A stretch of DNA of 64,000 bases from Magnimaribacter mokuoloeensis (GTDB taxonomy: Bacteria; Pseudomonadota; Gammaproteobacteria; Magnimaribacterales; Magnimaribacteraceae). The translations under genes were made by a program, and so were the position numbers. How positions within the stretch are numbered: position 1 is the first letter of the stretch; the number at the start of each line of letters is the position of its first letter. The DNA is taken from positions 1,116,001 through 1,180,000 of the forward strand of contig CP151794.1 in the NCBI GenBank assembly GCA_041860225.1, in the 5' to 3' direction. The notes beneath the pieces are model-generated. The model worked only from the letters and a program-made list of their open reading frames with translations. It did not search any database and was not told the origin of the DNA. Below are positions 32,479-42,116 of this stretch, piece after piece.

Positions 32479-35400
32479 ATGAAGAATTTTAAGCTTAAAG
32501 ATAAGTATAGATTTGGTTTCCCTGAAAAAAGCGGGTTGTACGATCCCCAATTTGAAAAAGATTCATGTGGCGTCGGACTAGTTGCAAATATTAAAGGTAT
32601 ACCGTCCAGAGAAATCATGGATGATGCTTTTCATGTCAACTCGAAGATGGATCATCGAGGTGGATGCGGATTTGAAGAAAATACAGGAGATGGTGCTGGA
32701 ATACTGATTGCTCTACCTGATAGTTTTTTTAGATCCCAGGCTACTAAAGCCGGCTTCGAACTCCCCGAAATGGGTAAATATGCTGTTGGAAATATCTTTC
32801 TTCCTGTTAATGACAAAGAAAGAGATCACTGCGTTAGTGAATTCGAAAAAATAATTGCTCAAGAAAATCAGAAAAGCATTGGATGGAGAGATGTGCCCGT
32901 CGATCCTGACAAAGCAGATGTAGGTCCTGCATCCAGAGGTGCTCAACCTTTCATTAAACAACTGTTTATTCAGGCCGAAGAAGGTCTTAGTCAGGAAGAA
33001 TTTGACAGGAAGTTATTTTTAATTAGAAAGAGAGTTAGCCACTTACTAAGAGGCGATAGTGAACTTAATGAGGCAAAACTTTTCTATGTATGCAGCTTAT
33101 CGACTTCAGTTATTGTTTACAAAGGTATGCTGACCCCTTCGCAATTATTTCCTTTTTATCCTGATCTTGAAGATGAGGAATTTGAGACGCACTTAGCTAT
33201 GGTTCATTCCAGATTTAGTACAAATACTTTTCCTTCATGGGATAGAGCGCAACCTAATAGGTATATGTGCCACAACGGTGAGATCAATACATTAAGAGGC
33301 AATATGAATGCCATGAAGGCAAGACAGGGTACTGTGAAAAGTGATTTATTTGGTGCAGATATAGAAAAACTTTTTCCAATCACAGAATTGGATTGTACTG
33401 ACTCCGGAAGTTTCGATAATGTTCTAGAATTTCTTATCCTCTCTGGGAGAAGCCTGCAAGAGTCTGTCATGATGATGATACCTGAAGCCTGGCAGTCTGA
33501 TAAAAACATGTCCGAGCAAAAGAAAGCTTTTTATCAATTCAGTTCTTCAATGATAGAGCCCTGGGATGGTCCAGCTTCTATTGTATTTACAGACGGAAAA
33601 AAAGTTGGGGCGGTTCTAGATAGAAATGGTCTAAGGCCTAGCAGGTTTTATCTTACTGATGAAGACAAAGTAATAATGGCTTCTGAGGTGGGGGTCCTTC
33701 CCGTGGACTCTAAAAAAGTAGTTAAAAAAGGAAGGTTGCAACCTGGCAAGATGTTCCTAATAGACTTTGAAAAGGGAGAGATGATTCCTGATGAAACCAT
33801 TAAGGAAGATATCGTCAATAGAAATGATTATAAAGAATGGAATAGATCAATTATTGATCTGGAGGAACTCAAGGGAAATATAGAACAAGATGTCATAGAG
33901 CCAAATCTTATAGCTAGAATGAGGTCCTTTGGTTACACGACCGAGACAATGCAATTTATGTTGCTTCCTCTGGTATCGGAATTAAGGGATCCTCTAGGCT
34001 CAATGGGTAATGATGCGGCTTTAGCTTGTCTATCAGATAAACCAAGGCTTTTATTCGATTACTTCAAACAATTATTTGCCCAAGTTACAAACCCTGCTAT
34101 TGATTCAATAAGAGAAGAAGTAATTATGTCGTTAGAGTGCTTGATAGGTCCTGAGGGAAACTTACTTGAAAATGATAAAAATAATGTCAAAAGACTGAGA
34201 GTTAAGAATCCCATACTTTCTAATCAAGATTTAAGCGCAATTAAAGAAATATCTGTAGATGATTGGAAAACACAAACGATAGACCTTACATATTCAAAAA
34301 AAGATGGGCTAAAAGGTATGCTCTCAAGGTTGGCTGAAATTGCACTAGAAGCTGAGGCAGCAATTCAAGATGAATATTCTTTTATCATTCTTTCCGACAA
34401 GGAAGTTTCTTCTTCTAAAATGTCACTAAGCTCTCTATTGGCCTGTTCTTCAATTCATCATCACCTCATAAAAAAACAACTCAGGACTAAGATAGGTATT
34501 ATTTTAGAAACTGGAGAAGCAAGAGAAGTTCATCATCACTGTTTGCTCTTTGGATACGGTGCGGATGCAATAAATCCTTATTTAGCTTTTGAAGCTATTT
34601 ATCAATCGCTTGAAGATGGAACTCTTCAAGACGAGAATTTGAAAGAAAAAGATCAAATCGTAGAGGCATATAAAAAGGGAACCAAAAAAGGAATTCTCAA
34701 GGTTATGGCTAAGATGGGCATATCTACGCTTCATTCTTATAAGGGAGCTCAAATTTTTGAGGCAGTAGGACTTTCAGATGAAATCATACAAAATTCCTTC
34801 CCTGGTACAGCGAGTAGGGTTGGAGGTATTAGTTTCGAGGCCCTTTTTAATGAACAAAAGAGAAGGCATGATCTTGGATATCCTGAAGAAGCGATTAATG
34901 TAACTACGTTACCAAACCCTGGAGACTTTCACTGGAGAAACGGTGGAGATGCCCATATGTGGGATCCTAAAACAATATCTTCACTTCAACTAGCTGCAAG
35001 AACAAACAATGAGGATGCATATTGGGACTTCGCAAGACATGCAAATGAGGTTTCAACTAAGCAAAGTTCGCTGAGAGGTTTGCTTAAGTTCAAGAAATCA
35101 TCTAAACCTGTAAGTATTGATGAAGTAGAAAGTGAAAAAGAGATAGTTAAGAGATTTGCAACTGGCGCAATGAGTTTAGGCTCTATTTCTACTGAATCAC
35201 ATGAATCTCTTGCTATAGCTATGAATGAATTGGGTGGTAAATCCAATACAGGAGAGGGTGGTGAAGATCCAATTAGATTTAAGCCCGATGCATCTGGTGT
35301 ATCGAAAAGATCTGCAATAAAACAGGTCGCCTCAGGAAGGTTTGGAGTAACGATGAGGTATCTAACTAACTCTGATGAATTACAAATTAAAATATCCCAA

Positions 35401-37041
35401 GGTGCAAAGCCTGGCGAAGGCGGAGAACTTCCTGGGAAAAAAGTAGATGACTATATTGCAAAAATTAGACACTCAACACCTGGAGTTGGCCTGATCAGCC
35501 CTCCTCCTCATCACGATATTTACTCAATAGAAGACATAGCTCAGCTTATTCATGACCTAAAAAATGCTAATAGAAGCTCGAGGATAAGTGTCAAATTAGT
35601 ATCTGAAGTAGGAGTTGGAACAATTGCAGCGGGAGTTGTAAAAGCTAAAACAGATCATTTAGTAATAGCAGGTCATGATGGCGGAACTGGGGCCTCTCCT
35701 CTCACTTCTATAAAACATGCAGGTCTTCCTTGGGAATTAGGAGTAGCCGAAACTCACCAAACTCTTGTCATGAATAACTTACGATCAAGAGTAGTGCTTC
35801 AAACCGATGGTCAAATCAAAACTGGAAGAGATGTTGCTATTGCTGCTCTATTAGGAGCAGAAGAATTTGGATTTGCGACTGCACCTTTAGTAACTCTTGG
35901 TTGCATAATGATGAGAAAGTGCCATCTAAATACCTGTCCGGTAGGCATTGCTACACAAGATAAAGAGCTCAGGAAGAAATTTAAAGGCAAACCAGAGCAT
36001 GTTGTTAATTACCTCTTTATGGTTGCTAAAGATCTTCGCATGATAATGGCAGAATTAGGCTTTAAGACTGTTAATGAAATGATAGGCAGGGTGGATTGTT
36101 TGGAAACTGATATTGCAATAGATCACTGGAAAAGGAACGGACTGGATTTCAGCGGTATTCTCCAACCTGCTGAAAAGATCTTCGATAATACTGAAGTCTA
36201 CAACACACAAGGCCAGGATCATGGACTAGAAAAAGCCTTAGATAATTCATTGATAGCAAAATGTAAAAACGCCATCAAAAAGGGAGAAAAGGTTTCATTT
36301 GATAGCGAAATAGTTAATACAAATAGAACTGTCGGAACGATGCTATCGAATGAAGTTGCTAAAGTTTGGGAAACAAATGATCTTCCCGATGACACCATAG
36401 AAATAAATTTTAATGGTTCTGCTGGTCAAAGTTTTTCTGCATGGCTTGTCAAAGGCATTACATTTAGATTGGAAGGTGATGCAAATGACTACGTAGGCAA
36501 AGGTCTTTCTGGTGGAAAATTAATAATATATCCACCGAAAGATAGTTCATTTAAGGCTGAAGAAAATATCCTCCTAGGAAATGTTGCTCTATATGGTGCT
36601 ACAGGCGGAGAAGCTTATTTTAGAGGAATAGCTGCTGAAAGGTTTTGTGTAAGAAATAGTGGTGCAACTGTAGTCGTAGAAGGTATTGGAGACCATGGTT
36701 GTGAATATATGACTGGCGGCAAGGCAGTGATTCTAGGACCTACAGGAAGAAATTTTGGAGCAGGAATGAGCGGAGGTATTGCCTATATTTATGATAAAGA
36801 AGGTGTTTTCTCTAAAAAATGTAACAACGAAACTTTTGAGATTGAAGAGCTAATAGGAGAAGATGAAAAAGATCTTAAAGACTTAATATCGAAACATCTT
36901 GATTATACGGAATCAGATGTTGCTAGCTTCATATTAGAAGATTGGAATAATCAGAGAGAGAAATTCATAAAAGTTATGCCTACCGACTACAAAAGAGTGC
37001 TAAATGAAATGAAAAATATTAACGAGCAAAGCAATGGGTAA
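32479..37041 (+). CDS. gltB: glutamate synthase, large subunit
   Basis: GltB makes two glutamates from glutamine and 2-oxoglutarate together with GltD. The 1520 residues start with a propeptide ending before Cys30 (KDSC|GVGL), the Ntn nucleophile exposed after cleavage. A glutaminase class II domain (about 30-440) follows, then the central domain, the FMN-binding synthase domain with SPPPHHDIYSIEDIAQLIHDL and GGTGASPLT, the iron-sulfur cysteines in CHLNTCPVGIATQ, and the GXGXG C-terminal beta-helix domain (GDANDYVGKGLSGGKL, GGEAYFRG). A TACAAT box at 32400-32405 may be its promoter, giving a leader near 70 bases; a short GGGTTAATAACCC hairpin lies just before the ATG. Confidence 0.98.
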   Translation: MKNFKLKDKYRFGFPEKSGLYDPQFEKDSCGVGLVANIKGIPSREIMDDAFHVNSKMDHRGGCGFEENTGDGAGILIALPDSFFRSQATKAGFELPEMGKYAVGNIFLPVNDKERDHCVSEFEKIIAQENQKSIGWRDVPVDPDKADVGPASRGAQPFIKQLFIQAEEGLSQEEFDRKLFLIRKRVSHLLRGDSELNEAKLFYVCSLSTSVIVYKGMLTPSQLFPFYPDLEDEEFETHLAMVHSRFSTNTFPSWDRAQPNRYMCHNGEINTLRGNMNAMKARQGTVKSDLFGADIEKLFPITELDCTDSGSFDNVLEFLILSGRSLQESVMMMIPEAWQSDKNMSEQKKAFYQFSSSMIEPWDGPASIVFTDGKKVGAVLDRNGLRPSRFYLTDEDKVIMASEVGVLPVDSKKVVKKGRLQPGKMFLIDFEKGEMIPDETIKEDIVNRNDYKEWNRSIIDLEELKGNIEQDVIEPNLIARMRSFGYTTETMQFMLLPLVSELRDPLGSMGNDAALACLSDKPRLLFDYFKQLFAQVTNPAIDSIREEVIMSLECLIGPEGNLLENDKNNVKRLRVKNPILSNQDLSAIKEISVDDWKTQTIDLTYSKKDGLKGMLSRLAEIALEAEAAIQDEYSFIILSDKEVSSSKMSLSSLLACSSIHHHLIKKQLRTKIGIILETGEAREVHHHCLLFGYGADAINPYLAFEAIYQSLEDGTLQDENLKEKDQIVEAYKKGTKKGILKVMAKMGISTLHSYKGAQIFEAVGLSDEIIQNSFPGTASRVGGISFEALFNEQKRRHDLGYPEEAINVTTLPNPGDFHWRNGGDAHMWDPKTISSLQLAARTNNEDAYWDFARHANEVSTKQSSLRGLLKFKKSSKPVSIDEVESEKEIVKRFATGAMSLGSISTESHESLAIAMNELGGKSNTGEGGEDPIRFKPDASGVSKRSAIKQVASGRFGVTMRYLTNSDELQIKISQGAKPGEGGELPGKKVDDYIAKIRHSTPGVGLISPPPHHDIYSIEDIAQLIHDLKNANRSSRISVKLVSEVGVGTIAAGVVKAKTDHLVIAGHDGGTGASPLTSIKHAGLPWELGVAETHQTLVMNNLRSRVVLQTDGQIKTGRDVAIAALLGAEEFGFATAPLVTLGCIMMRKCHLNTCPVGIATQDKELRKKFKGKPEHVVNYLFMVAKDLRMIMAELGFKTVNEMIGRVDCLETDIAIDHWKRNGLDFSGILQPAEKIFDNTEVYNTQGQDHGLEKALDNSLIAKCKNAIKKGEKVSFDSEIVNTNRTVGTMLSNEVAKVWETNDLPDDTIEINFNGSAGQSFSAWLVKGITFRLEGDANDYVGKGLSGGKLIIYPPKDSSFKAEENILLGNVALYGATGGEAYFRGIAAERFCVRNSGATVVVEGIGDHGCEYMTGGKAVILGPTGRNFGAGMSGGIAYIYDKEGVFSKKCNNETFEIEELIGEDEKDLKDLISKHLDYTESDVASFILEDWNNQREKFIKVMPTDYKRVLNEMKNINEQSNG

Positions 37042-38485
37042 AACTACAGGATTTAAAGAATTCTCAAGATCTGTCGAGCCTTATCGACCTGTCAAAGAGA
37101 GACTTTTAGATTTTAAAGAAATATACACTGACCATGATGATGAAAAATTATCTGTACAAGGGGCAAGGTGCATGGATTGCGGAGTTCCATTCTGTCAATC
37201 TGGAGAAGGTTGTCCGGTTTACAACCTGATTCCGGAATGGAACGATCTAGTCTATCAAGATAAGTGGGAAGAAGCTTTTGATAAGCTTATGTTGACAAAT
37301 AACTTTCCTGAAGTGACAGGCAGAGTATGTCCTGCAGTTTGTGAAGGAGCATGTGTGCTCGGAATAACTGAGAGTCCTGTTGCAATCAAAAACCTTGAAT
37401 TTGCAATAGCAGACAAAGGCTTTCAGAACGGTTGGCTAAAACCTCGAATTCCATCTAATAGAACAGGAAAATCAATAGCAATTGTTGGTTCTGGGCCGGC
37501 AGGACTTTCTGCAGCTCAACAATTAAATAGTGTTGGACATCATGTAAAGGTATACGAAAGGGCTGATCGTATAGGCGGCCTAATGATGTACGGTATCCCT
37601 AACATGAAATTGGACAAATCTATAATTGATCAAAGGGTCGAGATAATGGAAATGGAAGGTATAGAATTTTTTGCTAATGCCGATGTAGGTGGAAAAGGAG
37701 AGAATTCAGTAAGCATGAATGACTTAGACAAGTCGAATGATATTGTTTTGCTGACTACTGGTGCCACCAAGCCCAGAGATTTACCTATTCCTCAAAGAGA
37801 GGGTGATGGGGTGCATTTTGCAATGGACTTCCTCAGAACCAATACCAAGAGTCTTCTAGATTCAGAACATGATGATGGTAATTATATTTCTGCTAAAGGT
37901 AAGAATGTAATCGTAATAGGCGGTGGAGATACTGGAACAGACTGCATTGGCACTTCCTTAAGACACGGTTGCAAATCGTTAATTAATTTTGAAATAATGC
38001 CTGAGCCGCCAAAAGAGAGAGCTGACAACAACCCGTGGCCATTATTCCCTAGGATATATAAAGTCGATTATGGCCATGAAGAATCTCAAGAAACTTATGG
38101 AGAAGATCCGAGAGTCTATTCAATTTCTGGAAAAGAATTTTTAAGAGATGAAGATGGTGTTCTTAAAGGAATTAAAACTGTTGAAGTTGATAGTAACTTT
38201 CAAGAAATCCTCGGTACTGAAAAAGATTGGCAAGCTGATCTAATTTTACTAGCAATGGGATTTTTAGGTCCTGAACATTACGCAATTGATAACTTAAAAG
38301 TTGATCTTGATGAGAGGTCTAATTATAAAGCTGATCATAATGTTCATCAGACATCTAATCCTAAAGTATTTGCTGCAGGTGATTGCAGAAGAGGACAGTC
38401 CCTTGTAGTTTGGGCGATAAACGAAGGTAGAGCGGCTGCACGTGAGATAGATCAATACTTGATGGGTGAAACTGTTCTTAAATAA
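37034..38485 (+). CDS. gltD: glutamate synthase, small subunit (NADPH, Fe-S flavoprotein)
   Basis: GltD passes electrons from NADPH through FAD and 4Fe-4S clusters to GltB. The 483 residues include an N-terminal ferredoxin-like cysteine pattern (CMDCGVPFCQSGEGCP and CPAVCEGACVLG), an FAD-binding IAIVGSGPAGLSAAQQL, and an NADPH site with VIVIGGGDTGTDCIGTSLRHG. It overlaps gltB by 8 bases, indicating coupled translation and equal subunit amounts. The stop is 9 bp from the convergent tesB stop, with no terminator between. Confidence 0.97.
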   Translation: MGKTTGFKEFSRSVEPYRPVKERLLDFKEIYTDHDDEKLSVQGARCMDCGVPFCQSGEGCPVYNLIPEWNDLVYQDKWEEAFDKLMLTNNFPEVTGRVCPAVCEGACVLGITESPVAIKNLEFAIADKGFQNGWLKPRIPSNRTGKSIAIVGSGPAGLSAAQQLNSVGHHVKVYERADRIGGLMMYGIPNMKLDKSIIDQRVEIMEMEGIEFFANADVGGKGENSVSMNDLDKSNDIVLLTTGATKPRDLPIPQREGDGVHFAMDFLRTNTKSLLDSEHDDGNYISAKGKNVIVIGGGDTGTDCIGTSLRHGCKSLINFEIMPEPPKERADNNPWPLFPRIYKVDYGHEESQETYGEDPRVYSISGKEFLRDEDGVLKGIKTVEVDSNFQEILGTEKDWQADLILLAMGFLGPEHYAIDNLKVDLDERSNYKADHNVHQTSNPKVFAAGDCRRGQSLVVWAINEGRAAAREIDQYLMGETVLK

Positions 38486-38494
38486 ATTTATTTT

Positions 38495-39364
38495 TTATTT
38501 CTTCACTACGCGCATCAAACCTTCTTGAACAGCAGATGCAACCAGAATGCCCTTCTCGGTATATACGCTCCCTCTATTAAAACCCCTGGCATTACTTGCG
38601 CTAGGACTATCAGTTGAATAGAGCATCCATTCATCGGCTCTAAAGGGTCTATGAAACCACATTGCATGATCTAAGCTGGCGCTCATCACGTTTCCTTTTG
38701 CGTAACTAAGTTTATGAGGAAGCATAGATGTGCTTAGAAGTCCCATATCAGATGCATAAGCCAGAATTGCCTGATGCTGCAAGACTTCATCCGGTAATTT
38801 ACCTGCTGCTTTCATCCATACATGTTTATAGGGAAGTTGATTAGTTGGTTCATCAAACATACTTTCACCTGGCAAGTGCCTCATCTCTATAGGCCTCTCT
38901 CTTAAGAAAAAATCTCTATGTTTTGCTGGAATCTTTTCAATAATTTTCTTTTTAATGTCCATGTCACTAATACATTCATTAGGTCCAGGAATATCACTCA
39001 TATCTATTTGATGAGAGGGACCTTTCTCCTTTTTATGAAAAGATAGTGCCATATCAAATATAGGCTCTCCTTTCTGTATAGCAACAACACGACGGGTAGT
39101 AAAACTTCCTCCATCTCTAGTTCTTTCCACGTTGTAAATGATCGGATATTCCATATCTCCAGGGCGAAGGAAATAAGCATGCAGAGAGTGTGCAAATCTC
39201 TTTACAGGTACAGTCCTTGCCGCAGCAGTGAGAGCTTGTCCTATGACTTGTCCTCCAAATACTCTAGGTCCTCCAATATTTTCACTCTGCCCTCTGAAAA
39301 GATTTTCTTCCAGAGTCTCTAATGCGAGAAGTTTTACTAACTTATTTAATGCCTTTTTTGTCAT
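38495..39364 (-). CDS. tesB: acyl-CoA thioesterase II
   Basis: TesB hydrolyses medium- and long-chain acyl-CoA. The ATG at 39364 (MTKKALNKLVKLLALE) gives 289 residues; the frame continues upstream but would run into the enoyl-CoA hydratase gene. The double hot-dog fold is visible: ENLFRGQSENIGGPRVFGGQVIGQALTAA in the first half and LDHAMWFHRPFRADEWMLYSTDSPSA in the second, the latter carrying the TesB active-site block. It follows the crotonase gene with a 1-base gap, so they are cotranscribed. Confidence 0.94.
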   Translation of the reverse strand: MTKKALNKLVKLLALETLEENLFRGQSENIGGPRVFGGQVIGQALTAAARTVPVKRFAHSLHAYFLRPGDMEYPIIYNVERTRDGGSFTTRRVVAIQKGEPIFDMALSFHKKEKGPSHQIDMSDIPGPNECISDMDIKKKIIEKIPAKHRDFFLRERPIEMRHLPGESMFDEPTNQLPYKHVWMKAAGKLPDEVLQHQAILAYASDMGLLSTSMLPHKLSYAKGNVMSASLDHAMWFHRPFRADEWMLYSTDSPSASNARGFNRGSVYTEKGILVASAVQEGLMRVVKK

Positions 39365-39365
39365 A

Positions 39366-40247
39366 TTAACTAAACTCCCTTTCATCCCACCAAGGGTAGT
39401 AATCTGGCATATCTTTTGAGACTCTATTAGGAAATTCTGGTGGTCTTTTCTCAAGAAAAGAATTTACGCCCTCTTTAGCATCGTCTCCTCTTCCTAATTC
39501 GTAGATAAATCTTGAATCAACCTTATGAGCCTCCATAGGATGATCAGCTCCCAACATTTTCCAAAGCATCTGCCTAGTTAAAGAAACTGATATTGAAGAT
39601 GTATTTTGAATGATTTCTTCTGCAATAAGCTTTGCTTCATTTAATAGTTCATCTGGTTTGTGAACTGATCTAACTAAACCACCCTCCTTTGCTTCTTCGG
39701 CACTGAAAACCTTTCCAGAATAAGTCCACTCCAGAGCTTTACTTATTCCTACTAATCTTGGTAAAAACCAACTGGAAGCTGCTTCTGGCACTAGACCTCT
39801 CCTAGCAAAAACAAACCCAAACTTAGCCTCTTCACTAGCGAGTCTTATATCCATAGGAAGCGTCATTGTGACTCCAACTCCAACGGCAGGACCATTGATT
39901 GCAGCGATAATTGGTTTCGGGCAATCATAAATAGATAGAGTCGTTCTTCCCCCACCATCTCTCATCCATTCTGGATCTTTTTTATGATCTACCTGGTCGC
40001 CTTTATTATTCCTTACATCTCTATTAAAAGTATTAGATCCAGAAGATAAATCTGCTCCAGCACAGAAGCCCCTGCCCTCACCCGTAACGATAATTACCCT
40101 AACATCATCATCCTTTCCTGCTTTATCAAAGGCCGAAATGAGTTCGTCCATCATTTGCCCTGTGAAAGCATTTAACTTATCTGGACGATTTAAGGTTAAT
40201 GTTAAGATTTTATTCTCAACTTCATATTTTATAGTTTCAAAATTCAT
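39366..40247 (-). CDS. enoyl-CoA hydratase/isomerase family protein
   Basis: This 293-residue crotonase has LTLNRPDKLNAFTGQMMDEL, the first oxyanion-hole block GRGFCAGADLSSGS and the second, AAINGPAVGVGVTMTLPMDIRLASEEAKFGFVFARRGLVPEAASSWFLPRLVG. The residues after RRGLVPE indicate a hydratase-type active site (Glu). Substrate is unknown; with tesB next door a fatty-acyl or branched-chain acyl-CoA is likely. It starts 8 bp behind cysE, so the three genes share a transcript despite different pathways. Confidence 0.88.
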   Translation of the reverse strand: MNFETIKYEVENKILTLTLNRPDKLNAFTGQMMDELISAFDKAGKDDDVRVIIVTGEGRGFCAGADLSSGSNTFNRDVRNNKGDQVDHKKDPEWMRDGGGRTTLSIYDCPKPIIAAINGPAVGVGVTMTLPMDIRLASEEAKFGFVFARRGLVPEAASSWFLPRLVGISKALEWTYSGKVFSAEEAKEGGLVRSVHKPDELLNEAKLIAEEIIQNTSSISVSLTRQMLWKMLGADHPMEAHKVDSRFIYELGRGDDAKEGVNSFLEKRPPEFPNRVSKDMPDYYPWWDEREFS

Positions 40248-40255
40248 AGATTTTC

Positions 40256-41044
40256 CTATTCAATTAAGTGATCAATATTATCTGCTGGAACATTACTGAC
40301 ATCTTGTCTTACTTCCTTTGCTGGAACCCCAGCAACTGTAGCCCCTTCTCTAACATTTTCTAAGACAACACTGCCTGCTGCAATTTTAGCATTTCTTCCA
40401 ATTTCTACATTGCCTAAAACTGTTGAAGAAGCACTAAGAAGAACACCTTCTCTAACTTTAGGATGTCGATCTCCAGTTTCCTTACCTGTTCCGCCCAAGG
40501 TTACACCCTGAAAGATAGATACATTGTTCTCTACAACCGAGGTCTCTCCTATTACAACCCCAGTTCCATGATCGATCATAATACCCCGACCTAGTTTAGC
40601 TGCAGGATGAATATCTACTCCATAGACCTCAGATGTCCTACTTTGAAAATAATGTGCCAAAGTATGCCTTGAGTTATCCCAAAGCCAACTTGCAACCCGG
40701 TGTGATTGTAGCGATTTAAATCCTTTAAAAAATAGAAGGGGTTCAGAAAGGTATTTACATGAAGGATCTTTTTCCTTTGCGGCAAGCAAGTCAGTCATTG
40801 TTCCTTCAAGGATTTCATCGCTCGAGTTTATGGCATCTTTAATTACACTTCTTAACATCATAGGTTGAACAGAAGAGCTACCTAAATCGTTAGCTATAAG
40901 ATCTGCAACTGCTGAAGAAAAAGATGTATGTTCAAGTACAGTAGTGTGAAAGAAACTGGCAAGAACAGGCTCAGCTTTTACTCTCCTTTCTGTTTCATCC
41001 TGAATAGTTCTCCATAGAGAGCCTATTGATTCATAATTATCCAT
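40256..41044 (-). CDS. cysE: serine O-acetyltransferase
   Basis: CysE acetylates serine with acetyl-CoA, the first step of cysteine synthesis. The 262 residues have an N-terminal helical domain and a left-handed beta-helix of hexapeptide repeats (ILG/VVIGETSVVENNVSIFQGVTLGGTGKE) with the catalytic DIHPAAKLGRGIMIDHGTGVVIGE. The C-terminal tail ending in NIDHLIE could bind cysteine synthase. The start codon lies 6 bases after TACAAT on the minus strand. It is first of a three-gene transcript with the crotonase and tesB. Confidence 0.96.
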   Translation of the reverse strand: MDNYESIGSLWRTIQDETERRVKAEPVLASFFHTTVLEHTSFSSAVADLIANDLGSSSVQPMMLRSVIKDAINSSDEILEGTMTDLLAAKEKDPSCKYLSEPLLFFKGFKSLQSHRVASWLWDNSRHTLAHYFQSRTSEVYGVDIHPAAKLGRGIMIDHGTGVVIGETSVVENNVSIFQGVTLGGTGKETGDRHPKVREGVLLSASSTVLGNVEIGRNAKIAAGSVVLENVREGATVAGVPAKEVRQDVSNVPADNIDHLIE

Positions 41045-41050
41045 ATCTAT

Positions 41051-41056
41051 ATTGTA
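41051..41056 (-). promoter_or_regulatory. TACAAT box 6 bp upstream of cysE start
   Basis: The minus strand reads TACAAT-ATAGAT-ATG. Only one base departs from the -10 consensus and no Shine-Dalgarno is present, predicting a leaderless cysE mRNA. A -35 hexamer is not evident. Confidence 0.45.
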
Positions 41057-41125
41057 CTTCAGGCAAAGTATTGCTGAAACGATTCAAATCAGGATAATGG
41101 AGCGCCTTTCTTTAAAAAATTTAAC

Positions 41126-42109
41126 ATGAATAATAAAAGTGATAACGGAATACCTAACTTAGAGATAGATGTTAGGAAGACATTTGATATAGATGTTGAT
41201 ATGAAGGTAATGGGTTTCAAAGAACCTAATGAATATGTACCTACATTAGATGAATCTTATAAATTTGATAAAAATACGACATTAGCTATTCTTGCAGGTT
41301 TCTCTCATAACAGAAGAGTTATGATTCAGGGATATCATGGATCTGGTAAATCTACACATATAGAGCAAGTTGCAGCCAGATTGAATTGGCCCTGCATCAG
41401 GGTAAACCTAGATAGTCATATCAGTAGAATAGATTTATTAGGCAAAGACGCAATCACCTTGAAAGATGGTAAACAAATCACTGAATTTAAAGAGGGTATT
41501 TTACCCTGGGCCCTACAAACACCTACGGCATTGGTTTTTGACGAATATGATGCTGGAAGGCCTGATGTAATGTTTGTGATACAAAGGGTTTTGGAAGTTG
41601 AAGGAAAGCTGACTTTACTGGATCAAAACAAAGTTATATCACCTCACTCTGGCTTTAGACTTTTTGCTACAGCAAATACAGTTGGACTTGGGGATACATC
41701 TGGCTTGTATCATGGAACTCAACAGATAAACCAGGGACAAATGGATCGATGGCATATTGTTTCAACCCTCAATTATCTTGATCCGGAGCTTGAATTGAAA
41801 GTAGTACTTTCGAAGGTACAAAGCTTAGATAATAAAGAAGGTGTAGAAATAGCTAAAAATATGATTTCAGTTGCAAACTTGTCTAGGCAAGGTTTTGCTA
41901 ACGGTGATATTTCCACTCTCATGTCCCCTCGAACAGTAATAAGCTGGGCGGAGAACTATCAAATATTCAATGACCTAAATAAATCATTTGAAATAACTTT
42001 TCTAAATAAATGCGATGAGACTGAAAGGGTGATCATTGCTGAATATTATCAAAGATGTTTTGATTCTGAGGCTGTAGATTCCATCGCTGAAGATATAGAA
42101 GAGGCCTAA
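41126..42109 (+). CDS. cobS: CobS-like AAA+ ATPase (MoxR family)
   Basis: The 327-residue protein is a MoxR/CobS AAA+ ATPase, with Walker A GYHGSGKST (69-77), Walker B VFDEYD (137-142), and sensor region LFATANTVGLGDTSGLYHGTQQINQGQMDRW, which is diagnostic for CobS. In aerobic cobalamin synthesis CobS and CobT energise insertion of Co2+ by CobN into hydrogenobyrinate diamide. No cobN or other cob gene is seen in this window. With the CobT partner 7 bp downstream and diiron proteins after it, a different metal-loading or remodelling role is possible. Annotation by homology is firm; the target is not. Confidence 0.9.
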   Translation: MNNKSDNGIPNLEIDVRKTFDIDVDMKVMGFKEPNEYVPTLDESYKFDKNTTLAILAGFSHNRRVMIQGYHGSGKSTHIEQVAARLNWPCIRVNLDSHISRIDLLGKDAITLKDGKQITEFKEGILPWALQTPTALVFDEYDAGRPDVMFVIQRVLEVEGKLTLLDQNKVISPHSGFRLFATANTVGLGDTSGLYHGTQQINQGQMDRWHIVSTLNYLDPELELKVVLSKVQSLDNKEGVEIAKNMISVANLSRQGFANGDISTLMSPRTVISWAENYQIFNDLNKSFEITFLNKCDETERVIIAEYYQRCFDSEAVDSIAEDIEEA

Positions 42110-42116
42110 AGCGCCT